Below are positions 54,873 to 62,815 of a stretch of 64,000 nucleotides of DNA, piece by piece. The DNA lies in contig NZ_AUBP01000001.1 of NCBI RefSeq assembly GCF_000429305.1, positions 494,304-558,303 of the forward strand, read 5' to 3'. Each line of letters begins with the position of its first letter. The first letter of the stretch is position 1. Origin of the DNA: Desulfovibrio inopinatus DSM 10711. Its GTDB lineage: Bacteria > Desulfobacterota > Desulfovibrionia > Desulfovibrionales > Desulfovibrionaceae. The translations under genes were made by a program, and so were the position numbers. The notes under the pieces are model-generated. The model searched no databases and was not told the origin of the DNA. It saw only the letters and a program-made list of their open reading frames with translations.

Positions 54873-55367
54873 TTATTGCGTTTGGCAGGAAGAAATTTTT
54901 TCGGCTTCTTTGGAACCTTTGAGTTTAATAATGTAATTCTGCACTTGTTCCATGGCTTTCCACTGTTCGAAATGATATTGCCAATCGTCAAAATCGAGTC
55001 GTTTTTCGTCGAGGTAGTTTTCGTGGCCTTTAATCCATAGCGAGAAAACGTACATATCAATCTTGAAGTCTTGGCTATCGAAGGCATCCGTGATCGTGTC
55101 ATAACGATAGGTGTCCCCTTCGAGTGCTTGAAAGACATAGGCGCATACATTTTGTTGCGAGGATTGGTAGTCAGTGGGTTTGCCGTTCACTTCTCGTGCA
55201 AGTTGCGCCAAATTCGGATGCTTGGTGGTAACGGCTTCAATTACTTCTTCAGGGACTTCGACGTAAAGTTTATCGTCTTTTTCCACAGCGAAGTAAAATC
55301 TGAGCCAGTGTTCAAACGAGAATATTTCGGCAATATCTTTGGCGGCATTTTCAATGCTGGAGTTCAT
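54873..55367 (-). CDS. Unknown 164-aa soluble protein
   Basis: A soluble, aromatic and acidic protein with no signal peptide and no recognised family. Features seen: FEHWLRFYFAVE near residue 18, a helical middle, and DFDDWQYHFEQWKAMEQV near residue 125; only two cysteines (QNVCAY and the C-terminal SSCQTQ). A GGAATG context precedes the ATG, so the site is fair. It is a single gene with its own terminator, between a chemoreceptor and the ABC genes on the same strand. No function is proposed. Confidence 0.7.
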   Translation of the reverse strand: MNSSIENAAKDIAEIFSFEHWLRFYFAVEKDDKLYVEVPEEVIEAVTTKHPNLAQLAREVNGKPTDYQSSQQNVCAYVFQALEGDTYRYDTITDAFDSQDFKIDMYVFSLWIKGHENYLDEKRLDFDDWQYHFEQWKAMEQVQNYIIKLKGSKEAEKISSCQTQ

Positions 55368-55439
55368 AATACATTCCTTGTTGTTTCAGCAGATATTCAA
55401 AATGTGTTGAGACTTGCCGCCATACGGGGCAAGCCGTGG

Positions 55440-56288
55440 TCATGCCTGGATCAAGGGGCTTTCGTCAAGTTCCGTCATCAAGCACGCGCGAACAAGTTCT
55501 TTCGTGTATGGATGACGTGGCGTTGTAAGTACCGTATCGACGGGACCGATTTCAACGATACGTCCCTGGTGAATAACCGCAATATTATCGGCAAGAGATG
55601 CAACAACGGAGAGGTCATGTGAAATAAAAAGCATGGTAGGTTTGTGTTGCACCGTCAGCGTCGACAATAAGTACAGAACTTGTGCTTGAACCGAGACATC
55701 AAGAGCGGAAACTGGTTCGTCGAGCACAAGTACTTTGGGATCTGATGCCAAAGCTCGGGCAAGAGCAATACGTTGGCGTTGTCCCCCCGAAAACTCGTGC
55801 GGATACCTCGATCCGCTTCGGGGATCAAGTCCGACCATTTCCAAGAGTCTTGCCGCTTCCTCTTGGCGTTGTCTTCGAGAAAGACGACGTGCAAGATCAA
55901 GTCCTTCCGTTAACGACCATGCCACGGTTTTTCGTGGAGAGAGGGAAGAAAATGGGTCTTGAAACACCATTTGAATCGTACCGTTTCCACCGGCTCGTGC
56001 GGGAGTATCCGGAGAAGAAAACAGTTGGTCATCGATAAAAACCTTTCCTTCAGTCGGTTGGAGGAGCCCAACAACAATGCGTGCGAGTGTCGATTTTCCC
56101 GATCCCGACTCTCCTACCAATCCAAGACAGCTTCCACCTTCGATGTGGAGGCAGACCTGGTTGAGAACCTGTGAAGAGCGTGCTTGTTTGGCAAACGTCG
56201 AGGAATGAATGAACCTTTGGCTGACGTTGTGGATGTCGACGGAAGGAAACCGCGGATTTTCATGAGAAAGTGTAATGTTTGATGCCAT
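55440..56288 (-). CDS. Peptide/nickel-type ABC transporter ATPase (DppF/OppF-like)
   Basis: A 282-aa ATPase. Walker A is GESGSGKST, signature FSGGQRQR, Walker B VLVLDEPVSALD, switch His in LFISHDLS. The loop QMVFQDPFSSLSPRKT is that of the oligopeptide/dipeptide group. It would power import of peptides, nickel or similar. It starts 2 nt after the PAS-domain gene on the minus strand. No permease or binding protein is present in the window. Confidence 0.9.
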   Translation of the reverse strand: MASNITLSHENPRFPSVDIHNVSQRFIHSSTFAKQARSSQVLNQVCLHIEGGSCLGLVGESGSGKSTLARIVVGLLQPTEGKVFIDDQLFSSPDTPARAGGNGTIQMVFQDPFSSLSPRKTVAWSLTEGLDLARRLSRRQRQEEAARLLEMVGLDPRSGSRYPHEFSGGQRQRIALARALASDPKVLVLDEPVSALDVSVQAQVLYLLSTLTVQHKPTMLFISHDLSVVASLADNIAVIHQGRIVEIGPVDTVLTTPRHPYTKELVRACLMTELDESPLIQA

Positions 56289-56290
56289 TG

Positions 56291-56686
56291 TTAATGATAA
56301 CTGACTCGATGTTTAGGTGCATGCATATATCGATCAATACCAATGACAAAGAGTCGTCCTCGATACCACACAGGCAGCGCCATGTATTCGATGAAAACGA
56401 GCTCTCCTTCTGGATGGACCCAGGCAAACGCCCCGGTAAATGGAGATAAGTTCTCTATTTCTGTTTGCATTTGCAGAGACTGGGCGTGAGTATGCTCATG
56501 CGTTTGAAACATACGCATATCGCCAGTGGAGAGCAGGTCTTCACGTGAGCGTCCAGCCATATCTGCATATGTTTGATTACAGAAAATCAACTGACGTTTC
56601 AGGCTTCCCGAGTATCGTAACGTAATGGAGAATCCTGTTGCTTTGTCGAATAGCAAGTGTTGATATTCTTTGAGGAGATTTTCCAT
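56291..56686 (-). CDS. Small PAS-domain protein between two ABC ATPase genes
   Basis: A 131-aa protein that is essentially one PAS fold: LIFCNQTYADMAGRSREDLL in the front half and GAFAWVHPEGELVFIEYMALPVWY in the back half. The frame runs upstream into the DppD-like gene, but the ATG at 56686, preceded by CCGAGAGAAC, is the first one outside it and opens the domain, so it was chosen. No output domain. It probably senses a small ligand or redox state and acts through a partner. A lone PAS gene inside a peptide ABC operon is unusual. Confidence 0.78.
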   Translation of the reverse strand: MENLLKEYQHLLFDKATGFSITLRYSGSLKRQLIFCNQTYADMAGRSREDLLSTGDMRMFQTHEHTHAQSLQMQTEIENLSPFTGAFAWVHPEGELVFIEYMALPVWYRGRLFVIGIDRYMHAPKHRVSYH

Positions 56687-56705
56687 AGTTCTCTCGGAGT
56701 ACCGC

Positions 56706-57656
56706 TTATGCATAGAGCCAGCACCGAGCAGTACGCGATGGTCCGGCATGAAAAAGCGGGGGCTTTTCTCGGAAACACGGTTCGAAAACTCGTGGGCACC
56801 GAGGGTGGAATGGACAGCCCTCGGGTAAGGCCGATGGGCTTGGGGCCGAACCTGTAATGGGACGCAGTGGCGCTGATCGATCCGCGCGCGGAAGCGATCC
56901 GACAAGACCTTCTGTATAAGGATGGGCTGGGGACGTTAATATATCGCGCCCTCGACTTGTTTCCATAACACTGCCTGCATACATGACGGTTATGCTCTTG
57001 CAGCTCCGGGCTGCAAGTCGCAAATCGTGTGTAATAAACATGACCGCTGCCCCATGGTCTTGCGACGTGTCCAGTAATCGTTTGAGAACCGTGTTCGCAA
57101 TGATTGCATCAAGTGCCGATGTTGGTTCGTCCGCTATAACAAGTGCCGGATCGCAGGATAGCGCCATGGCAATGAGCACTCGTTGCCTCATGCCTCCGCT
57201 CAACTCGTGCGGGTAACGTCGGGCAAGGCGGTTGGGCTCATTGAGCCCGACAGCCTGGAGTAACTCCGCCGAGGCTGCCCAGGCATGTTTGCGCGTCATC
57301 TTGCGATGGAGTCGAAGGGGCTCCGTCACCTGGTCGGCAATCGTTAAAACCGGGTTGAGCGCTGTCATAGGCTCTTGAAATACCATACCGATGCGGCTTC
57401 CGCGTATGGATTGGAGCTGGCTTTCGGTATATGTAACAAGGTCGTGACCTTCGAACAGGATGCGGCCGGAAACAATTTCTCCTGGCTTGGGGAGCAAACC
57501 TAAGACAGACAAAGCCATAACGGATTTACCACTTCCCGATTCTCCGACAATACCGATGATTTCTCCAGACAGCACTTGTAGGTCAACACCGTCGACAGCT
57601 TTCGCTTGGTGAAAATAAGAACGAAGATTGCTGATGTAAAGAAGTGGTTGTGTCAT
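56706..57656 (-). CDS. Peptide/nickel-type ABC transporter ATPase (DppD/OppD-like)
   Basis: A 316-aa ATPase with GESGSGKSV Walker A, LSGGMRQRVLIAMAL signature, LVIADEPTSALD Walker B and a C-terminal CPFHPRCP motif followed by a third Cys (EPC), typical of the dipeptide/oligopeptide group. In the usual five-gene transporter it pairs with a DppF-type ATPase, which here follows after the PAS gene. The ribosome binding site is weak. Permeases and the binding protein must be encoded elsewhere. Confidence 0.9.
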   Translation of the reverse strand: MTQPLLYISNLRSYFHQAKAVDGVDLQVLSGEIIGIVGESGSGKSVMALSVLGLLPKPGEIVSGRILFEGHDLVTYTESQLQSIRGSRIGMVFQEPMTALNPVLTIADQVTEPLRLHRKMTRKHAWAASAELLQAVGLNEPNRLARRYPHELSGGMRQRVLIAMALSCDPALVIADEPTSALDAIIANTVLKRLLDTSQDHGAAVMFITHDLRLAARSCKSITVMYAGSVMETSRGRDILTSPAHPYTEGLVGSLPRADRSAPLRPITGSAPSPSALPEGCPFHPRCPRVFEPCFREKPPLFHAGPSRTARCWLYA

Positions 57657-57811
57657 AGTGGATACACATCGAACGCAGGGAAATAGGTTGTTGCTGTTGC
57701 ATTTTCACGATATGGCCTGTGTCCCTGGTGGACAATGTAAACTCGTATCCGTGTTATCCTGTCGAGGTCAACCTTCGCGTGCATTCCGTGAAACTTACTT
57801 GAGGTGAATAC

Positions 57812-59125
57812 GTGCAAATAGCCATTATTGGAGGCGGACTTGCCGGTTGCGAGTGTGCCTATGCACTCGCCGAGCAAGGTATTGCTACGGTCCTTTTTGA
57901 AATGAAGCCCGAGAGCTTTTCTCCAGCGCATACCAGTGAGGGATTGGCAGAGCTGGTCTGTTCAAATTCGCTCCGTTCCGATGACCATGCATCGGCTGTT
58001 GGTCTCCTGAAACAGGAAATGACCGAGTTGGGAAGTCTCATCATGCGGGCAGCTCGTGAAACCGCAGTGCCTGCCGGCAAAGCATTGGCTGTGGACAGAA
58101 GTGCATTTTCGGCGTGGATAACGCAAATTATCGAAGACCATCCGCTTGTGACCCTGAAGCGGCAACACATTCATGGTCTGGATGATCCTGCTCTGGCCGA
58201 TTTCGATATCGTGGTTGTCGCGGCGGGGCCATTGGCTTCAGACGACGTGGCACAGAGCTTGGCGACGATCATTGGCGGCAATAGCCTTTATTTTTATGAT
58301 GCCATTGCACCGATTATTGCCGCAGAATCCATTAATATGGATATCGCGTTTTGGGCTTCACGATATGAAGACGGACCCGGTGATTATTTGAACTGTCCCA
58401 TGAGTGCCGAAGAATATAAGCGATTTTATGATGCGCTCATGGAAGCGGAGAAAGTGGCTCCCCGTGAATTTGAAAAAGAAATTCATTTTGAGGGGTGTAT
58501 GCCGGTTGAAGCCCTGGCGGAGCGTGGAGAGAAAACACTGACATTCGGTCCTCTCAAACCCGTTGGTCTCGTCGACCCTCGAACAGGTCGACGGTCGCAC
58601 GCGGTTGTGCAGTTGCGCCCGGAAAATCTTGCAAGGACGGCTTTGAACATGGTCGGCTTTCAGACCAAACTGAAATACGGTGAACAAGAGCGGGTCTTTC
58701 GTCTTATTCCTGGACTGGAACACGCTGAATTTGAGCGCTTGGGCAGCATTCACCGCAATACCTATGTGAATGCGCCGCAGGTTCTTGCTCCTGACTTATC
58801 GTTGCGCAATGCGCCACATATTTTTCTTGCGGGACAAATCACCGGCGTTGAAGGGTATGTCGAATCTGCAGCCTGTGGTTTATGGTTGGGACTGCTTCTC
58901 GCTGGGAAGGCAAAAGGGCGTGACCTTCCACTTCCTCCGGATGAATCCGCATTGGGAGCCTTACTTCGTCATTTACGTACCCCAGTAAAAAAATTTCAGC
59001 CGTCGAATGTTATGTTCGGTCTCTTTCCGGAGCTTGAAGGCCGGTTTAAGAAAGCCGACCGAAAAAAACGGTATGGAGAACGTGCCCGGACCGTTTTTGC
59101 CGAATGGAAACATAAGACTATATAG
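57812..59125 (+). CDS. trmFO: TrmFO, folate-dependent tRNA uracil-54 methyltransferase
   Basis: A 437-aa FAD protein. N-terminal FAD motif AIIGGGLAGCECAYALAEQG, then CSNSLRSDDH and the conserved CPMSAEEYKRFYDAL. The C-terminal GQITGVEGYVESAACGLWLG is characteristic. It methylates U54 in the T loop of tRNA using methylene-tetrahydrofolate. The GTG start follows GAGGTGAA. Note that U54 (as m5U54) is also the classic target of TtuA-type thiolation, encoded at 35 kb. Divergent from the ABC genes. Confidence 0.95.
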   Translation: MQIAIIGGGLAGCECAYALAEQGIATVLFEMKPESFSPAHTSEGLAELVCSNSLRSDDHASAVGLLKQEMTELGSLIMRAARETAVPAGKALAVDRSAFSAWITQIIEDHPLVTLKRQHIHGLDDPALADFDIVVVAAGPLASDDVAQSLATIIGGNSLYFYDAIAPIIAAESINMDIAFWASRYEDGPGDYLNCPMSAEEYKRFYDALMEAEKVAPREFEKEIHFEGCMPVEALAERGEKTLTFGPLKPVGLVDPRTGRRSHAVVQLRPENLARTALNMVGFQTKLKYGEQERVFRLIPGLEHAEFERLGSIHRNTYVNAPQVLAPDLSLRNAPHIFLAGQITGVEGYVESAACGLWLGLLLAGKAKGRDLPLPPDESALGALLRHLRTPVKKFQPSNVMFGLFPELEGRFKKADRKKRYGERARTVFAEWKHKTI

Positions 59126-59131
59126 CCTCTG

Positions 59132-59170
59132 CTTCCCCCCTGCATTATGGAACCCTCCGCAGGGGGGAAG
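59132..59170. terminator. Hairpin after trmFO
   Basis: CTTCCCCCCTGC pairs perfectly with GCAGGGGGGAAG around a 15-nt loop, 6 nt after the stop. No T tract follows, so efficiency is uncertain. Confidence 0.6.
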
Positions 59171-59331
59171 AAGATGGCATTGTATTCTGTCTCTTCTCCT
59201 GACCAATACTGCGTTCTCGCCGAACGTGATACATCCACGTCGTCTTGCTTCATTTTCCGACACGCATCAATAATTAAAGCATAGCTGCTGGATTCTTCTC
59301 ATGAACTCTGCCGGAGAAGCATCGCTTGTGT

Positions 59332-59733
59332 TTACTCTGTTGGGGACGCTCCGGGGGCGGCCATTCCTCTTGTGCGCTGTTTGAGAGATTCAAGCGATGA
59401 GCGAAGATGTTTAGGAAAGGGGAGTGTCGCGTCGTGTTCTTGGGCTTGCGTCTCGGCGCTGACAGCCATTGTGGAAGGGATCAATCGTCCGTCGTCGTTT
59501 AACGTCGCGTAGTACCATGTGTTTTCATTGATGAGTACCGTATACCCTTGAGGTGTTTCAAGAAAATGTTGGAATTCATCTCCTCGAGCGCTGGCTTCAA
59601 AACAGTAGCCATTGGGTTGTGTTAACGTGACGTTTCGCTGCAAAGCCGGACCAGCGAAAGCCGAGTGAGAAGGCTGGAATAAGAAAAGGATCACGAACAT
59701 CGTCCAAAAGAAAATAGTAGGAATAGAGTTCAT
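59332..59733 (-). CDS. Orphan exported protein resembling an M6-metalloprotease propeptide
   Basis: A 133-aa protein with a signal peptide (FFWTMFVILFLFQPSHSAFA, cleaved near residue 27). The mature part (CFEASARGDEFQHFLET, GYTVLINENTWYYATL, DGRLIPS) resembles the propeptide region that precedes the catalytic domain in M6/immune-inhibitor-A-type proteases. No protease domain follows; the frame ends with a short Gln/Arg/Pro-rich tail. It may be a free inhibitor-like domain or the remnant of a truncated protease. The AGGAAACG site before the ATG is reasonable. Confidence 0.65.
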   Translation of the reverse strand: MNSIPTIFFWTMFVILFLFQPSHSAFAGPALQRNVTLTQPNGYCFEASARGDEFQHFLETPQGYTVLINENTWYYATLNDDGRLIPSTMAVSAETQAQEHDATLPFPKHLRSSLESLKQRTRGMAAPGASPTE

Positions 59734-59851
59734 AGACGTTTCCTCCGTACGTGTGGTTCATAGTTGTCTTTTGTTAACAGGTTGAAAACAAAATGTTTTT
59801 ACGTTGAAAAAAGATGTTTTTTCTTAAAGATAATTTTTTTTAAAAAACTCC

Positions 59852-59878
59852 TAAAGTTTTCTGTGGGGCCGACGATAA
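59852..59878 (+). promoter_or_regulatory. Sigma-28 (FliA) promoter of the flagellin gene
   Basis: TAAAGTTT (59852-59859), 11 nt, then GACGATAA (59871-59878). One mismatch from the enterobacterial consensus GCCGATAA, with perfect spacing. A T-rich stretch lies just upstream. Confidence 0.88.
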
Positions 59879-59954
59879 GATTGTCAAGCAATTCGGGGAT
59901 CACTCTCGCCGAGCAAGATTGTCACTGGGATGATCGTTGCTGGCATAGTGGATA

Positions 59955-59984
59955 CGGCAAGGATGCCGATGATCTTCAAGGAGG
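59955..59984 (+). promoter_or_regulatory. Candidate CsrA-binding leader hairpin before flagellin
   Basis: CGGC-AAGGAT-GCCG (59955-59968) shows GGA in a hairpin loop, and a second GGA lies in the AAGGAGG ribosome binding site (59978-59984). Such a pair is the known arrangement for CsrA repression of flagellin. Confidence 0.55.
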
Positions 59985-59990
59985 AAAACC

Positions 59991-60890
59991 ATGGCTCTCG
60001 TTATCAATCACAACCTTATGGCAATGAACGCGAACCGCAACCTGAACTCTGCCTACGGTGCTCTTGCTACGTCGACCCGTCGTCTGTCTTCGGGCCTTCG
60101 TATCTCCACCGCGGCTGATGACGCCGCTGGCTTGGCTGTTCGGGAACTTATGCGGTCAGATATTGCCGCCTTGAACCAGGGTGTTCGTAACGCCAACGAC
60201 GCTATTTCCATGATTCAGACGGCTGACGGCGCGCTCGGTGTTATCGACGAAAAGTTGATTCGTATGAAGGAATTGGCGGAACAGGCATCCACGGGTACCT
60301 ATACGTCTGCCCAGCGTCTGATCATCGATTCGGAATACCAAGCGATGGCTTCGGAAATCACTCGAATCGCTAACGCCACCGACTTCAACGGCATTCATCT
60401 TCTCAATGGTAACCTGTCCGGTTCGACCCACAGCGGTAATGCTGCCACCAAGTCTGGTTCCAGCGGCAAGATGAAGATTCACTTCGGTACTGCGAACGAC
60501 TCGGCGGAAGACTACTACTACGTCCAGATCAACAACTCCACCGCTTCGGCGCTGGGTGTTGGGAACAGCATCAGTGCTACGCAGGATGGTTACACCATCT
60601 CCACGCAGGAAGCTGCTCAGAAGGCTCTGGTCGCTATCGAAAACGCGATCGTGTCCAAGGACAATATCCGCGCGAACCTGGGTGCGTTGCAGAACCGCTT
60701 GCAAAACACCATCACCAACCTGGAAATCCAGGCTGAAAACCTGCAGGCCGCTGAATCGCAGATTTCTGACGTCAACGTTGCTACGGAAATGACCGAGTTC
60801 GTGCGTCAGCAGATTTTGACTCAGGCCGCAGTCGCCATGCTCTCGCAAGCCAACAGTCTGCCAAGAATGGCCATGCAGTTGATGGGCTAA
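59991..60890 (+). CDS. fliC: Flagellin
   Basis: A 299-aa flagellin. N-terminal D0/D1 (ALVINHNLMAMNANRNL, TSTRRLSSGLRISTAADDAAG) and C-terminal D1/D0 (NRLQNTITNLEIQAENL, TEFVRQQILTQAAVAMLSQAN) are intact, with a short variable centre (about 140-210), so the filament surface domain is small. It is secreted by the flagellar export apparatus and polymerises outside the cell. A perfect AAGGAGG precedes the ATG. A sigma-28 promoter lies upstream and a strong terminator downstream. Confidence 0.96.
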   Translation: MALVINHNLMAMNANRNLNSAYGALATSTRRLSSGLRISTAADDAAGLAVRELMRSDIAALNQGVRNANDAISMIQTADGALGVIDEKLIRMKELAEQASTGTYTSAQRLIIDSEYQAMASEITRIANATDFNGIHLLNGNLSGSTHSGNAATKSGSSGKMKIHFGTANDSAEDYYYVQINNSTASALGVGNSISATQDGYTISTQEAAQKALVAIENAIVSKDNIRANLGALQNRLQNTITNLEIQAENLQAAESQISDVNVATEMTEFVRQQILTQAAVAMLSQANSLPRMAMQLMG

Positions 60891-60931
60891 TGGCAAAAAA
60901 GACTTTTAACCCCAGAGTTGCATAGTGAATG

Positions 60932-60964
60932 AGGCCGGACCGCCCTGCGGCCCGGCCTTTTTCA
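60932..60964 (+). terminator. Rho-independent terminator of flagellin
   Basis: AGGCCGG-A-CCGC-CCT-GCGG-C-CCGGCCT followed by TTTTTC, 41 nt after the stop. Confidence 0.95.
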
Positions 60965-61025
60965 ATAAGAAGGAATTTTCATAACACGTTGTATTGAGGA
61001 TTTAATCGACTGATTTGGTTTTCAT

Positions 61026-61042
61026 TGGCATCGTATTTGCTT
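61026..61042 (+). promoter_or_regulatory. Sigma-54 promoter for fliD
   Basis: TGGCATCGTATTTGCTT: GG and GC elements separated by 10 nt, 53 nt before the fliD ATG. It places fliD-fliS in the middle flagellar class. Confidence 0.82.
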
Positions 61043-61094
61043 GGTTCTAGGCGGAGCCATTGTATCGGCAAAAAATTCCGTCAAGGATAGAATC

Positions 61095-62789
61095 ATGGTA
61101 TCAGACGTCACATCCACTTCCGGAGCAATCCACTTTACCGGTCTTGGAAACGGTACAGATTTTGACTCTATGATCTCCAGTTTGGTGAGTGTGGAGAGTC
61201 AACGAGTTACGACGTTGGAAAACTGGAAGGCGTCGTGGGAAACAAAGGTCGAGTATTTTCAGGCTTTGAACACCCAGATGTTGACGATGAAAACAAGTCT
61301 CGAAGGAATGGACACAGTTGGTGAATTCCTGACCAAAGAGGCGAGTGTTACAGACTCTTCAGTATTGACAGTGACGGCTAGCGCTGATGCCGACGAGGGA
61401 ACCCACACTATTGAAGTCAATCAGATTGCTCAGGCTTCGGTTATGGTTTCTCAAGCGTCCTTTGCTGCAGCGGATTCTTCTATCAATGGTACCGGAGGAG
61501 ATCTCATCTTTGCGTATTCGTATGGTAGCGATCCAACGGTCTATTCGCTCACCGTTCCCGACGGTTCTTCTCTGACTGACCTTAAAGATATTATCAATGC
61601 GGATAGTGACAATCCCGGTGTAAAAGCATCTGTTTTGTACGATGGGACAAGTTACTATCTTCAGTTGCGTGGTATGGATACGGGTGCAGCCGAAGGGGAA
61701 ATCACAATTGATGCCACGACAACCGTGACGGATTTCGACGCCAACGCGAAGTTTGATGAAACTCAGGTCAACCAAGATGCCCAATTCAGAGTTGATGGCT
61801 GGCCTGCAGCGGGTTGGATTGAGCGTTCGACGAACACCATTTCAGATGTCATTACGGGACTGACGCTGAACCTCAAGAGCGATACTGGAGGTTCGACGGA
61901 AACAATAACTATTGCGACCGACTATGAAGCCGTAAAAGAAAATGTTCGTACTTTCGTTGATCAGGTGAACCAAGTTCGTACCCTTATCAAAGCAATGACG
62001 AAATTCGATGAGACCACACAAAAAGGGTCCGTCCTGACAGGGAACTACGGTGTTCAGCTCATTGCGACACAGCTCAAGACGGCTGTTTCGGATAAGCCCC
62101 CCGGATTTGACTACGATAACGATACATATTGTACCCTGTCTCAGCTCGGTATTTTGACAGAGGCTGATGAGGGATCGCCAAATGCGGGCTTGCTTGTCCT
62201 TGATGAAGACGCCTTGGACGAAGCACTTGATGATGATCCGTATGCCGTTGCCTTGTTGTTTTCTGCCAGTGGTGTTGGAAGCACCAATTCTTCTGATATT
62301 ACATATGAGTCTAAGATTGATGGAATTACAGAACCTGGCACATATACGCTTGAGTATACAGTGGATGGTTCGGGAGACATTACCTCCGCTACTATCAATG
62401 GCGAAAGTATAGATTCATCGTATATTAACAATACAAATCATACCATCACATCGGACACTGGTGATTCTAAAGGTCTTGAAATTTCGGTCAATAACTTGAA
62501 TGCGGGAAACTATTCGCATGAAGTGTATGTCAAGCAAGGGAAGACCGGTGAACTCGTCGATAAACTTGATGTATTGACCGATGATGACGATGGTCCGCTC
62601 GCCATTTTGGAAGAAAATTATGGCGACATCATGAATAATATCGATAAAAAGATTGAATATGAAGAGCGTCGTATTAGTACGATGGAAATTCGTTTGCGCG
62701 AACGTTTTGCGAACCTTGATTCCAGATTGGGCTATTACGATGATTTGTTGTCACAGCTCAAGAGTCAAATCGCCCAGCTTGATGATTAA
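61095..62789 (+). CDS. fliD: FliD, flagellar filament cap
   Basis: A 564-aa cap protein. The N-terminus IHFTGLGNGTDFDSMISSLV and the coiled C-terminus (KIEYEERRISTMEIRLRERF, YYDDLLSQLKSQIAQ) are the FliD oligomerisation regions; the middle is beta-rich and variable. The frame is open from a TTG inside the sigma-54 promoter, so the real start is the ATG at 61095, preceded by AAGGAT. It caps the filament and promotes flagellin assembly. fliS follows 26 nt later. Confidence 0.94.
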   Translation: MVSDVTSTSGAIHFTGLGNGTDFDSMISSLVSVESQRVTTLENWKASWETKVEYFQALNTQMLTMKTSLEGMDTVGEFLTKEASVTDSSVLTVTASADADEGTHTIEVNQIAQASVMVSQASFAAADSSINGTGGDLIFAYSYGSDPTVYSLTVPDGSSLTDLKDIINADSDNPGVKASVLYDGTSYYLQLRGMDTGAAEGEITIDATTTVTDFDANAKFDETQVNQDAQFRVDGWPAAGWIERSTNTISDVITGLTLNLKSDTGGSTETITIATDYEAVKENVRTFVDQVNQVRTLIKAMTKFDETTQKGSVLTGNYGVQLIATQLKTAVSDKPPGFDYDNDTYCTLSQLGILTEADEGSPNAGLLVLDEDALDEALDDDPYAVALLFSASGVGSTNSSDITYESKIDGITEPGTYTLEYTVDGSGDITSATINGESIDSSYINNTNHTITSDTGDSKGLEISVNNLNAGNYSHEVYVKQGKTGELVDKLDVLTDDDDGPLAILEENYGDIMNNIDKKIEYEERRISTMEIRLRERFANLDSRLGYYDDLLSQLKSQIAQLDD

Positions 62790-62815
62790 CGAGATGACGT
62801 ACAAGGGGTATTTTC

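Noticed and set aside
60156..60896. 246-aa minus-strand open frame opposite flagellin
   Set aside because: Shadow of the strongly biased flagellin codons.
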